Part shown: positions 1 through 6,110 of the stretch, piece after piece
How positions within the stretch are numbered: position 1 is the first letter of the stretch
Layout of the letters: every line of letters begins with the position of its first letter
Assembly: GCA_947258625.1 (NCBI GenBank)
Contig: CAMYJN010000010.1
Coordinates: 1-14,032, forward strand
Source of the DNA: an uncultured Polyangiaceae bacterium
Lineage (GTDB): Bacteria; Myxococcota_A; Polyangia; Polyangiales; Houyiibacteriaceae
Direction: 5' to 3'
Length of the DNA stretch: 14,032 nt
The notes under the pieces: model-generated
Seen by the model: the letters and a program-made list of their open reading frames with translations, nothing else
What the model was told of the DNA's origin: nothing
Databases searched by the model: none
Position numbers and translations under genes: made by a program

Positions 1-1
1 C

Positions 2-361
2 GAGATGTCGACGCAGATGTTCGTCGTCATCGCCGGCGAGCTCGAGGTCATCAAGAAGGGCGAGTCCGGTGGTGACGTTCGAGTGGCAGTCCTCGGCCCC
101 AGTGACTGGTTTGGCGAAATGTCGATCATCGACGTGCAGCCCCGATCGGCAAGCGTGCGTGCCGTTGCGCCTACCTTGGTGGTCTCGGTCACGGCCGACC
201 ACGTGGAGAACCTGCTCTACCGTCGCGACGTCAAGGATTACGCTCTGTTCATCATGAACATCGCCCGTGAGCTCAGCCGCCGTCTCCGGGTCGCAGACGG
301 AATCCTCGCCCAGTTCTACGCCGCACTCTCTCATCAGTATGGCCCGACGCCCAAGGGCTAA
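2..361 (+). CDS. Cyclic nucleotide-binding domain protein (5' truncated by window)
   Basis: This is the C-terminal part of a CRP-type cyclic-nucleotide-binding (cNMP) beta-roll. The frame stays open to the left edge (a GAG codon precedes the first ATG), so the gene starts outside the window and that ATG is internal. The visible part contains beta-roll strands followed by a phosphate-binding-cassette-like stretch, FGEMSIIDVQPRSASV, with the Glu and Arg that contact cyclic phosphate in ligand-binding members. A C-terminal helix rich in Arg and Leu follows. Only about 70 residues follow the cassette and no helix-turn-helix is visible, so this looks like a stand-alone sensor or the end of a larger protein, not a CRP/FNR activator. 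It converges on the PPDK regulator gene 19 bases away. The ligand cannot be told from the sequence. Confidence 0.82.
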   Translation, partial: EMSTQMFVVIAGELEVIKKGESGGDVRVAVLGPSDWFGEMSIIDVQPRSASVRAVAPTLVVSVTADHVENLLYRRDVKDYALFIMNIARELSRRLRVADGILAQFYAALSHQYGPTPKG

Positions 362-380
362 GGTCTTACAGAAAGAGCCC

Positions 381-1229
381 CTAGTAAACGCCAGGCGGCG
401 GCGACGTCAGCGCCTTGATCCCGTCGTGGTTCTTCAGCCCCTCGAGAATGATCGTCGCCGTCTCCTCGATGGCGCAGTTGGTCACATCGATCACCATCCA
501 CTCGGGGTTAGTGCGGAGGATGCCGTGCGCGTATTCGAGCTCGGCTTTGACGTGGTCGCGAAGACCGTAGTTCGCGTCGGTCGGCATGCCGAGCTGGTGC
601 AGGCGTTGCTGGCGGATGTACATCAACTGGTCGACATCGATGGTCAGGCCCACGACGCGAAAGCCCGGGAGTTGGTAAAGCTCTTCGGGCGGCTCGACGC
701 CGAGCACCAGCGGCACGTTCGCCACCTTGAGCCCGCGCCCTGCCAAATAGGTCGACAGCGGAGTCTTGCTCGTTCGGCTCACGCCCACCAAGACGAGGTG
801 GGCTTTGTGGAGATTGCGCGGTTCCTTGCCATCGTCGCTCTTGACCGCGAATTCGATCGCCTCGACCCGTCGGAAATACTCTTGTGAGAGCGGCATCTCG
901 GCGGTCGGGATGTTTACCGGATCCGCTTCGAGGTAGTGGCCGATCTGAGAGATGAGCGAACCGATCACGTCGACGTGACGGACCTTGAGCCGAGTCGCTT
1001 GCTCGTTGAAATGATCGCGCAGCTCTGGGCGGACCAATGTGAAGACGACCATCGCTTGGTCCGCCGCGGCACTCTCCAAAACGGCCGTCAGCGCGCGTCG
1101 ATCTCGAAGACGACGTTCGATCTTGAGGCGAACGCCATGTTGAGGGAATTGAAGAAGTGTGGCTCGCGTCACTCGCTCGGCTGTTTCGCCCGTCGAGTCG
1201 CTGACCACATAGATGACCTTCGCATCCAT
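381..1229 (-). CDS. ppsR: Pyruvate, phosphate dikinase regulatory protein (bifunctional kinase/phosphorylase, DUF299 family)
   Basis: Members of this family inactivate pyruvate, phosphate dikinase (PPDK) or PEP synthase by ADP-dependent phosphorylation of an active-site Thr, and reactivate it by Pi-dependent dephosphorylation. They thereby set flux between pyruvate and PEP in the cytoplasm. The 282-residue product has the usual family length. Its N-terminus VIYVVSDSTGETAERV is the family signature, and the P-loop is GVSRTSKT at residues 149-156, followed by KVANVPLV. The SRTSKT form is, as I recall, typical of the PPDK-regulating branch; the enteric PEP synthase branch has SRSGKT, so PPDK is the likelier target. 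The symbol is the one homologues are usually filed under. The ATG lies 11 nt after the stop of the small basic ORF, with no clear Shine-Dalgarno, so translation may be coupled. No PPDK gene lies in the window. Confidence 0.95.
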   Translation of the reverse strand: MDAKVIYVVSDSTGETAERVTRATLLQFPQHGVRLKIERRLRDRRALTAVLESAAADQAMVVFTLVRPELRDHFNEQATRLKVRHVDVIGSLISQIGHYLEADPVNIPTAEMPLSQEYFRRVEAIEFAVKSDDGKEPRNLHKAHLVLVGVSRTSKTPLSTYLAGRGLKVANVPLVLGVEPPEELYQLPGFRVVGLTIDVDQLMYIRQQRLHQLGMPTDANYGLRDHVKAELEYAHGILRTNPEWMVIDVTNCAIEETATIILEGLKNHDGIKALTSPPPGVY

Positions 1230-1240
1230 CGGGGCTGGAC

Positions 1241-1375
1241 TCAGAGCCGGCGGCCCAGCTTGCGCCCGTGCATACGATTGACGCGACGACGGTTCTTCGC
1301 CTTGCGCTTGGCATTGCGGCGCGCTGCCTTGTTGCGCTTACGGGACCGGTCGCTGTTCACGATGTTCAAGTACAT
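1241..1375 (-). CDS. Small, extremely basic protein of 44 residues, function unknown
   Basis: A short ORF fills most of the gap between the PPDK regulator and mch, on the same strand. It begins with ATG preceded by AGGAG at 1382-1386, six bases upstream, an excellent ribosome site. It ends in TGA 11 bases before the regulator start. The product begins MYLNIVNSDRSRKRN and is 13 Arg plus 6 Lys in 44 residues, with one Asp as the only acidic residue. There is no signal peptide and no membrane segment. This composition suggests binding to RNA, the ribosome or DNA, as in very small ribosomal proteins, but it does not match bL34, bS21 or THX motifs that I know. Operon position and ribosome site argue that it is a real gene; homology is unknown to me. 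Confidence 0.62.
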   Translation of the reverse strand: MYLNIVNSDRSRKRNKAARRNAKRKAKNRRRVNRMHGRKLGRRL

Positions 1376-1381
1376 GGCTGA

Positions 1382-1386
1382 CTCCT
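1382..1386 (-). promoter_or_regulatory. Shine-Dalgarno AGGAG of the 44-residue basic ORF
   Basis: AGGAG read on the minus strand, six bases before the ATG at 1375. It is the main non-homology evidence that the tiny basic ORF is translated. Confidence 0.6.
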
Positions 1387-1435
1387 GAGGGGCGGCATGT
1401 AGGGGATGGTCGAGAGCTGCGCAAGCCGTCCGCCA

Positions 1436-2509
1436 TCAGCGATTTCGTCTTGGGACGAGCAGCCAGTAGTCGAGGTCGAGGAGGACATCCTCGTGATAGA
1501 CGTCCCTGCCCTCCTTGGAAACCTTGAGCGGAAAGCCGGACTCGGTCGGCCGAACGTCTCGCAACCCCACCAATCTAACCCGCAGGGCCCCACAGTCGGT
1601 GCGGCCAGGAATATCGGCCTTATCGAGGATCTCGCTGTAGGCGTAGATGGTGTCACCGGCGAAAGTGGGGTTTGCGTGAGCGCCGCCGTTCCAGGCGAGG
1701 ATTCCAAGAACCTTTTCCATCCCGTTGAAGGATAGTGAGCGCGCGATGCTGATCACGTGTCCGCCGTACATCAAACGGCGACCGAAGCGGGTGTCTTTCG
1801 TTTGGACCGCGTCGAAGTGGACTTTGGCGGTGTTCTGATAGAGCCGCGTCGCGATTGCGTGCTCCGCCTCTTCGATCGTCATCCCGTCTACGTGGTCGAT
1901 CTTCTCACCCCGCTCGTAATCTTCGAAGTACGCGCTGCCGCCCGCGGGCCAGTCTTCGTACCGGCTGAGATCGAGATTGGCGGGAACCACGAGGTCCGCC
2001 GGAGCGACTTCCTTGGGCATCGGCGGGCGGTCGGCTGCGCCGGTGGGGGTGGACGGGTCACGCTTGTGAACCATCACCCATCGGTAGAATTCGAGAACCG
2101 CTTCACCGCGCTGATTGGTCCCGACCGTCTTGACCCAGACGACGCCGGTCTTGCCGTTGCTGTTCTCTTTCTTGCCGATGACTTTGGAGACGGAGCGCAT
2201 CGTGTCGCCGGGATAGACCGGTGCCAGGAACCTCACCCCGGCGTAACCGAGATTCGCCACCGCATTGAGCGAGACGTCGTTGACGGTCTTTCCGAACACG
2301 ATGTGGAAGGTGAGCATGTCGTTGATCGTCTCGCGGGGATGGCCCAGAGAACGAGCGAACTCCGCGGAACAGTGCAGCGGATAGCGGGAACCGGTAAGCC
2401 CAATGTAGAGCGCCGCCTCGCCTTCGGTGATGGTGCGCGGCACGGCGTGAACCAGCTCCGCACCCACTTCAAAATCCTCGAAAAAATTGCCTGGATTCGT
2501 CTTCGCCAT
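1436..2509 (-). CDS. mch: Mesaconyl-CoA hydratase (beta-methylmalyl-CoA dehydratase), double MaoC/hotdog protein
   Basis: The likely reaction is reversible hydration of mesaconyl-C1-CoA to beta-methylmalyl-CoA, a step of the ethylmalonyl-CoA pathway of acetate assimilation. The 357-residue protein is recognised by its N-terminus KTNPGNFFEDF and by the stretches FHIVFGKTVNDVSLNAVANLG (66-86) and KENSNGKTGVVWVKTVGTNQRGE (114-136). It has two hotdog domains, about residues 8-150 and 192-350, joined by a Pro/Ala-rich linker. The usual R-hydratase Asp/His motif is modified: GSRYPLH (40-46) in the first domain and NTAKVHFD (226-233) in the second, as in this family from memory. It is first in a minus-strand operon with the small basic ORF and the PPDK regulator. 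A strong GAGGAA ribosome site supports the start. Crotonyl-CoA carboxylase/reductase and other pathway genes are absent here. A related MaoC dehydratase with another acyl-CoA substrate remains possible. Confidence 0.87.
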   Translation of the reverse strand: MAKTNPGNFFEDFEVGAELVHAVPRTITEGEAALYIGLTGSRYPLHCSAEFARSLGHPRETINDMLTFHIVFGKTVNDVSLNAVANLGYAGVRFLAPVYPGDTMRSVSKVIGKKENSNGKTGVVWVKTVGTNQRGEAVLEFYRWVMVHKRDPSTPTGAADRPPMPKEVAPADLVVPANLDLSRYEDWPAGGSAYFEDYERGEKIDHVDGMTIEEAEHAIATRLYQNTAKVHFDAVQTKDTRFGRRLMYGGHVISIARSLSFNGMEKVLGILAWNGGAHANPTFAGDTIYAYSEILDKADIPGRTDCGALRVRLVGLRDVRPTESGFPLKVSKEGRDVYHEDVLLDLDYWLLVPRRNR

Positions 2510-2514
2510 GTGAT

Positions 2515-2520
2515 TTCCTC
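2515..2520 (-). promoter_or_regulatory. Shine-Dalgarno GAGGAA of mch
   Basis: GAGGAA on the minus strand, five bases before the mch ATG at 2509. It fixes that start. The remaining bases up to pcm (2521-2586) must hold the divergent promoters; I could not identify convincing -35/-10 pairs there. Confidence 0.65.
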
Positions 2521-2595
2521 GTTTGCGACGGGGCGACTCTAGCCCGTAAAGTTGGCGCTGTCGCGCTGCGAGCTTGAATGCTATCTAGGGGCGCA

Positions 2596-3225
2596 ATGGA
2601 CATGGGGAAAGAGCGCGCCGCCATGGTGGAGCACCAGCTTCGGCGTCGGGGAATCGGCGACAGCCGGGTGTTGGCCGCGATGGGCGAAGTGCCGCGCGAG
2701 GCCTTCGTCCCCGAAGCACAGAAGCGAAACGCGTACGCCGACGGCGCCCTTCCTCTTTCGCACGGGCAGACCATTTCACAGCCACTGATGGTCGCGATGT
2801 CCGTCGAGGCGCTACGCCTCGAGGGGCACGAGACCGTTCTCGAGATCGGAGCTGGGTCAGGCTATCAGGCGGCCGTTCTGTCCAAGCTGGCCAAGCAAGT
2901 GTACGCGATCGAGATCATTCCGGAGCTGGTCCAACAAGCGCGGGATGTTCTCGACTCCTTGGGCATCGACAACGTCGAGCTCATCTGCGCCGATGGACGT
3001 AAAGGGTGGCCGGAAGGTGCCCCCTATGACGGGATTGTCGTTGCCGCCGCGGCAGAAGAAGCTCCACCGGCTTTGATCGACCAGTTACGAGAAGGCGGGC
3101 GTCTCGTCATCCCGGTGGGCGGTAATTGGGGCCAATCCCTTCAGACCTCGCGAAAGCGGGGCGACAGGCTCGAAACGGAAGAGCTTTGTCGATGCGTCTT
3201 TGTGCCCCTTGTCTATGGCAGCTAG
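2596..3225 (+). CDS. pcm: Protein-L-isoaspartate(D-aspartate) O-methyltransferase
   Basis: Cytoplasmic repair enzyme that methylates isoaspartyl residues of aged proteins using S-adenosylmethionine, so that they return to aspartate through succinimide. The 209 residues from this start match the usual length of about 208. Signatures are ADGALPLSHGQTISQP (48-63), which forms the substrate site with the family Ser, and the SAM-binding motif I VLEIGAGSGYQAAVLS (81-96), then AIEIIPEL. The start at 2596 is preferred because AGGGG lies four bases upstream at 2587-2591. An in-frame ATG at 2578 has no ribosome site and would add six residues, and an ATG at 2602 is also possible. It is divergent from mch and followed 25 bases later by the HemJ-like gene on the same strand, probably one transcript. 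Confidence 0.95.
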   Translation: MDMGKERAAMVEHQLRRRGIGDSRVLAAMGEVPREAFVPEAQKRNAYADGALPLSHGQTISQPLMVAMSVEALRLEGHETVLEIGAGSGYQAAVLSKLAKQVYAIEIIPELVQQARDVLDSLGIDNVELICADGRKGWPEGAPYDGIVVAAAAEEAPPALIDQLREGGRLVIPVGGNWGQSLQTSRKRGDRLETEELCRCVFVPLVYGS

Positions 3226-3250
3226 ACTCCGGCCCGCTAAGGAGCACCCA

Positions 3251-3670
3251 ATGAGCATCATCGTCTTTCGGTACCTTCATTTCCTGGGTATCACCTTCTG
3301 GATAGGCAGCGCCGTGGCGGTTGCGATTGCGGCGTCCGCGCCAAGCCCATTGGAAAGCGGCATCGCCCAATCCCTCCGCAAGATATCGATTCGCGTGACG
3401 ACGCCGGCCATGCTCTTTGCCTTTGCTGGGGGCTTCGGAATGCTGATTCCGAACTTCGCCGAGCTCTACGCGAAGCAAGGTTGGATGCATACGAAGCTGG
3501 TGCTCCTGCTCGTCCTGGCCGGCGCGACCGGTGTGCTCACCGGCAAGCTACGTCGCTGGGCCGAGGGCCAAGAGGTTTCACCAAAGGTCTTTCGTAAGCT
3601 CGCATGGACCCTGTCGATTATCGCCGTTTTGATCATCACGCTCGCCATCTTTCGGCCGTTCTCAGCGTAG
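3251..3670 (+). CDS. HemJ/CopD-like four-helix integral membrane protein
   Basis: A 139-residue inner-membrane protein with four predicted helices, about residues 6-27, 52-67, 80-99 and 117-135. The first helix carries YLHFLGITFWIG with His10. The third begins GWMHTKLVLLLVLAG with Lys82. A His in helix 1 and a Lys in helix 3 are the conserved haem/porphyrin-associated residues of the HemJ protoporphyrinogen oxidase/CopD superfamily. The match is general; whether it is a true HemJ, a copper-resistance CopD-like protein or an unassigned relative is open. AAGGAG at 3239-3244, six bases before the ATG, decides this start over an upstream in-frame ATG at 3200 that would lie inside pcm. It probably shares a transcript with pcm. 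Confidence 0.7.
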   Translation: MSIIVFRYLHFLGITFWIGSAVAVAIAASAPSPLESGIAQSLRKISIRVTTPAMLFAFAGGFGMLIPNFAELYAKQGWMHTKLVLLLVLAGATGVLTGKLRRWAEGQEVSPKVFRKLAWTLSIIAVLIITLAIFRPFSA

Positions 3671-3695
3671 CGGGCCGGGCCACATGGTTTGAACG

Positions 3696-4592
3696 CTAAC
3701 CGAAGCGGTCGATCCGAGGTGGTAGCAGGTATGGATATGGCTTGAGCAGGAGCTTGCGATAGACCCATCGATCGGCCCGGCGGGCCGCCTGGATGAACGC
3801 GTAGGTTTGTGCGTCGCTCTTGTAGTGCGCTCGCACCTCTTTCTCAGTGATCTCCGGGGACAGCGCGAACACTTCGTTGGCCAACGGGATCAACGGCGGA
3901 AAGATGTCAGCAAGCCCTTCCTTGATGAGGTTGCCGAGGAAGTCCATCGCCTGCCCACGGATGGAATGATAGTTGTCCAGGATGCCGCGCAGAAGGAATC
4001 GGTTCACGATGACCCGGACCGGCGCGGGCAGCGCTCGGGTCTGTTCGGTGAAATCGAAGAGGTCCTTGCCGTCTTCATTGCGCAGAAAGGGCGTTCCCAC
4101 GTCGATGTAGCGGAGCCGATCGCCGTCGATGGCCCAATTGGAGAGCTGACCATCTGGGGCAAGGCTCGGCGTGACCGCATCTCTGACGTGCTCGAAGATC
4201 CGCCGAACGTAGGGAGCGGCGTCCTCTGCGGCCTTGCCCCGAAGGAAATCGGGGCCAAGTGTCCCCGACCGGAGCAAGGGCTGAACGCAGTAGAGGACAT
4301 GCCCCTCCGGGCACGCCAGGATCGGTGTTTCGGTTTCGACGACGTCGATTCCTGCGTCCGTGAGCTGTGCAATGTAAGACGCGATCAAGGCAGCCGTACG
4401 TTCGGCCGCCTCACGCGACGAAAACGGAACCAGGCGCTTGCATGCGAAATCGCCGTGCGGCGTCGCGAGCTTCACCGCGATGGTCACTTCGCCATATCCG
4501 ATGACGTCCAGGTTTTCCGCATGTCCGGTCCGAACGGCATCCGCGAGCTGATGCTCGAAGTTTTCGATCTCCGCTGCACTCGCCAGCGCCAC
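3696..4592 (-). CDS. Uncharacterised protein with possible kinase-like layout, coupled to aminotransferase
   Basis: I do not recognise a named function. The 298-residue soluble product starts at a GTG that overlaps the aminotransferase stop (TAGTG), so translation is probably coupled; no ATG occurs in the N-terminal half. The order of motifs resembles an atypical small-molecule kinase (APH/choline kinase type): a Gly-containing loop IGYGEVTIAV (31-40), a possible nucleotide-anchoring Lys52 in FACKRLVPF, a hinge-like VLYCVQPLL (99-107), a catalytic-loop-like DGQLSNW (Asp147, Asn152), and a DFG-like IDVGTPFLR (Asp164). The C-terminus is helical and basic. This assignment is inference from spacing and residues, not a database match. 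It could instead be a protein without activity that assists the aminotransferase. The open frame continues upstream of the GTG, but that part lies antisense-free inside the aminotransferase gene in another frame and is not used. Confidence 0.78.
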   Translation of the reverse strand: MALASAAEIENFEHQLADAVRTGHAENLDVIGYGEVTIAVKLATPHGDFACKRLVPFSSREAAERTAALIASYIAQLTDAGIDVVETETPILACPEGHVLYCVQPLLRSGTLGPDFLRGKAAEDAAPYVRRIFEHVRDAVTPSLAPDGQLSNWAIDGDRLRYIDVGTPFLRNEDGKDLFDFTEQTRALPAPVRVIVNRFLLRGILDNYHSIRGQAMDFLGNLIKEGLADIFPPLIPLANEVFALSPEITEKEVRAHYKSDAQTYAFIQAARRADRWVYRKLLLKPYPYLLPPRIDRFG

Positions 4593-5821
4593 TACGCGAA
4601 TGCTTTCGTCATGCGCGCGATCAGATCTTCCGCTTCGTCGTCGGTCAAGATCAAGGGCGGCAAGAACTGAAGCACTCTTCGGTCGTTCCCTGCAGGAAAA
4701 CAAAAGACGCCCTGCTGCATGATCCGCAGGAGCCCGCCGAGCGCGTCCATCTCGCTCGAGAATCGAAGTCCCATGAAGAGGCCTCGGCGTCGAAGCTCGA
4801 AAGGCAGCGGATCGAACGCCTCGGCAAACCGTTCTGACAGGGCGCCCACGTGGTCGAGAAAGCCAGGCTCGCCGACGATGTCGAGCACGGCTTGGGCGGC
4901 GACACAGCCCAGCTCGGACCCTCCAAAGGTCGAGATGTGAACGAACGGATTGGCTTCCGAATCGAGAACCTCGTGCATGTCGCGCGTCATGAGCGTTGCT
5001 GTGATCGGATAGATCCCGCCGGACAGCCCCTTGCCGGTGACGACCGCGTCTGGGGTCACGTCTTCGTGCTGGATACCCCACCAGCGCCCCGTTCGACCGA
5101 GTCCGGTCTGAACCTCGTCGACGATCAGAAGAGCCCCTCGATCATCGCAGAGCTTCCGAACCGCCGCGAAATAGCCAGGCTCCGGAATCGGCATACCCAA
5201 GGTGGCCGGAATGGCTTCGAGAATCACCGCGGCCGTGTCATCGTCGATGGCCGCTTCCATCGCCCTTCGGTCGTTGAACGGAACCTGCGCGAAACCTGGG
5301 AGGTTCGGACCAAACGGGTCCCGGAACTGGCCGTCGCCAGCCGCCAGGGAAAGGCCCGTGTGTCCGTGATAGCCACCGTGCGCGGAGATGATCTCACCCC
5401 TTCCGGTCGCGCCTCGCGCCGCCTTGATCGCAACGTCGATGGCCTCACCTCCGGAAACGCCGAACACGACCCGAGGAAGCGCATGCTCGAGCGTCGCCGA
5501 GAGTCGCGCCGCCAGCTGCGCACGCTGACCTGAAACGAAATGATGATTGCCAATGTCGAGCTTCCCCAAGGCCTTGGCCACGGCGGAGGTGACGCGCGGG
5601 TTGCAGTGCCCGAGGCCGAAGACACCGCCGTTGCAATGACAGTTGATGAGCCGAAGTCCGGTGTACGCATCTTCGAACCAGATGCCTTCACGTTTCCCCA
5701 TGACCATCTGGAGGCCCATTCGCTGGTAGTACGCAAGCTTGTTGGGCGCGACGTGCTTTCGAAAAACGTCGAGCAGATCTTCTACCTCGTCGAAAGGCAG
5801 TGGGAGTGAATCCTCGGACAT
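4592..5821 (-). CDS. Class III PLP-dependent aminotransferase
   Basis: A fold-type I aminotransferase of class III (ornithine/omega-amino acid/putrescine group), moving an amino group from an amine or amino acid to a keto acid. The 409-residue length is typical. Visible features are GVSGGEAIDVAIKAAR (121-136), the site that holds the PLP phosphate; AHGGYHGHT (147-155), with the aromatic that stacks on the cofactor; IVDEVQTGLGRTG (233-245), with Asp235 binding the pyridine nitrogen; and VVTGKGLSGG (261-270), with Lys264 as Schiff-base lysine. The substrate cannot be read from the sequence. No good Shine-Dalgarno precedes the ATG. It is followed without gap by the kinase-like gene, whose GTG start overlaps its TAG stop, so the two products probably work together. 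It is divergent from the serine hydrolase gene. Confidence 0.9.
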   Translation of the reverse strand: MSEDSLPLPFDEVEDLLDVFRKHVAPNKLAYYQRMGLQMVMGKREGIWFEDAYTGLRLINCHCNGGVFGLGHCNPRVTSAVAKALGKLDIGNHHFVSGQRAQLAARLSATLEHALPRVVFGVSGGEAIDVAIKAARGATGRGEIISAHGGYHGHTGLSLAAGDGQFRDPFGPNLPGFAQVPFNDRRAMEAAIDDDTAAVILEAIPATLGMPIPEPGYFAAVRKLCDDRGALLIVDEVQTGLGRTGRWWGIQHEDVTPDAVVTGKGLSGGIYPITATLMTRDMHEVLDSEANPFVHISTFGGSELGCVAAQAVLDIVGEPGFLDHVGALSERFAEAFDPLPFELRRRGLFMGLRFSSEMDALGGLLRIMQQGVFCFPAGNDRRVLQFLPPLILTDDEAEDLIARMTKAFA

Positions 5822-6110
5822 CGTCAGGATTCTACCCGAGCTTGCTCTTCATGGCGGCAAGGACACGCAACGAAACCGCGCAACGACTGCACGCGGACCG
5901 GAGAGCCGCGCAGTTTCTGCGCTCCACGCTTCCAAAACACAGCCAATTGTTTCCGCGAACGGCGCGCTTTCGAGCGCGGCACGGCGGTTGCAAGCCAAAG
6001 CTGGTTGACCGGAGCAAGTGGCGCCGGGGCTGGCGTCTACTTTGACAAAGGGCGAGGCACCGACCGATCTTTGCAGCTCGTTCGGGATATCGAGGGCACG
6101 GTCTGAGAAC
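5822..6110. other. Divergent intergenic region between aminotransferase and serine hydrolase
   Basis: These 289 bases hold no gene I can support. They should carry the promoters of both flanking genes, but I could not find a convincing sigma-70 type pair. The only clear structure is the inverted repeat at 5963-5978. A 64-codon ORF at 5851-6045 lacks a ribosome site and is very Arg-rich in a manner typical of a chance frame. Confidence 0.5.
5963..5978. repeat. Perfect inverted repeat with TTCG loop
   Basis: CGCGCT, then TTCG, then AGCGCG: a perfect six-base stem with a four-base loop. In RNA from the plus strand the loop would be UUCG, though the closing pair is U-A and not the especially stable C-G. 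No T-run follows on either strand, so it is not a classical terminator. It could be an operator or a 5' leader hairpin of the serine hydrolase transcript. Confidence 0.4.

Noticed and set aside
353..382. GGGCT/AGCCC inverted repeat between the convergent cNMP and PPDK-regulator genes, considered as a bidirectional terminator
   Set aside because: It has only five paired bases with a loop of about 16 bases and no T-run on either side.
936..1388. Plus-strand ORF of 150 codons antisense to the PPDK regulator and the small basic ORF
   Set aside because: It lies opposite two supported minus-strand genes, has no family resemblance, and is Arg-rich as expected for an antisense frame in GC-rich DNA.
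3807..4670. 287-codon plus-strand ORF
   Set aside because: It is antisense to the kinase-like gene and the aminotransferase end, and shows no recognisable motifs.
4593..5081. N-terminal extension of the kinase-like gene upstream of the GTG at 4592
   Set aside because: The frame is open but overlaps the aminotransferase gene in another frame, is Arg-rich and shows no domain; the TAGTG overlap explains the start better.
5851..6045. 64-codon plus-strand ORF in the divergent gap before the serine hydrolase
   Set aside because: There is no ribosome site, the product is Arg/Lys-rich without motif, and several overlapping frames are open there, as expected by chance.
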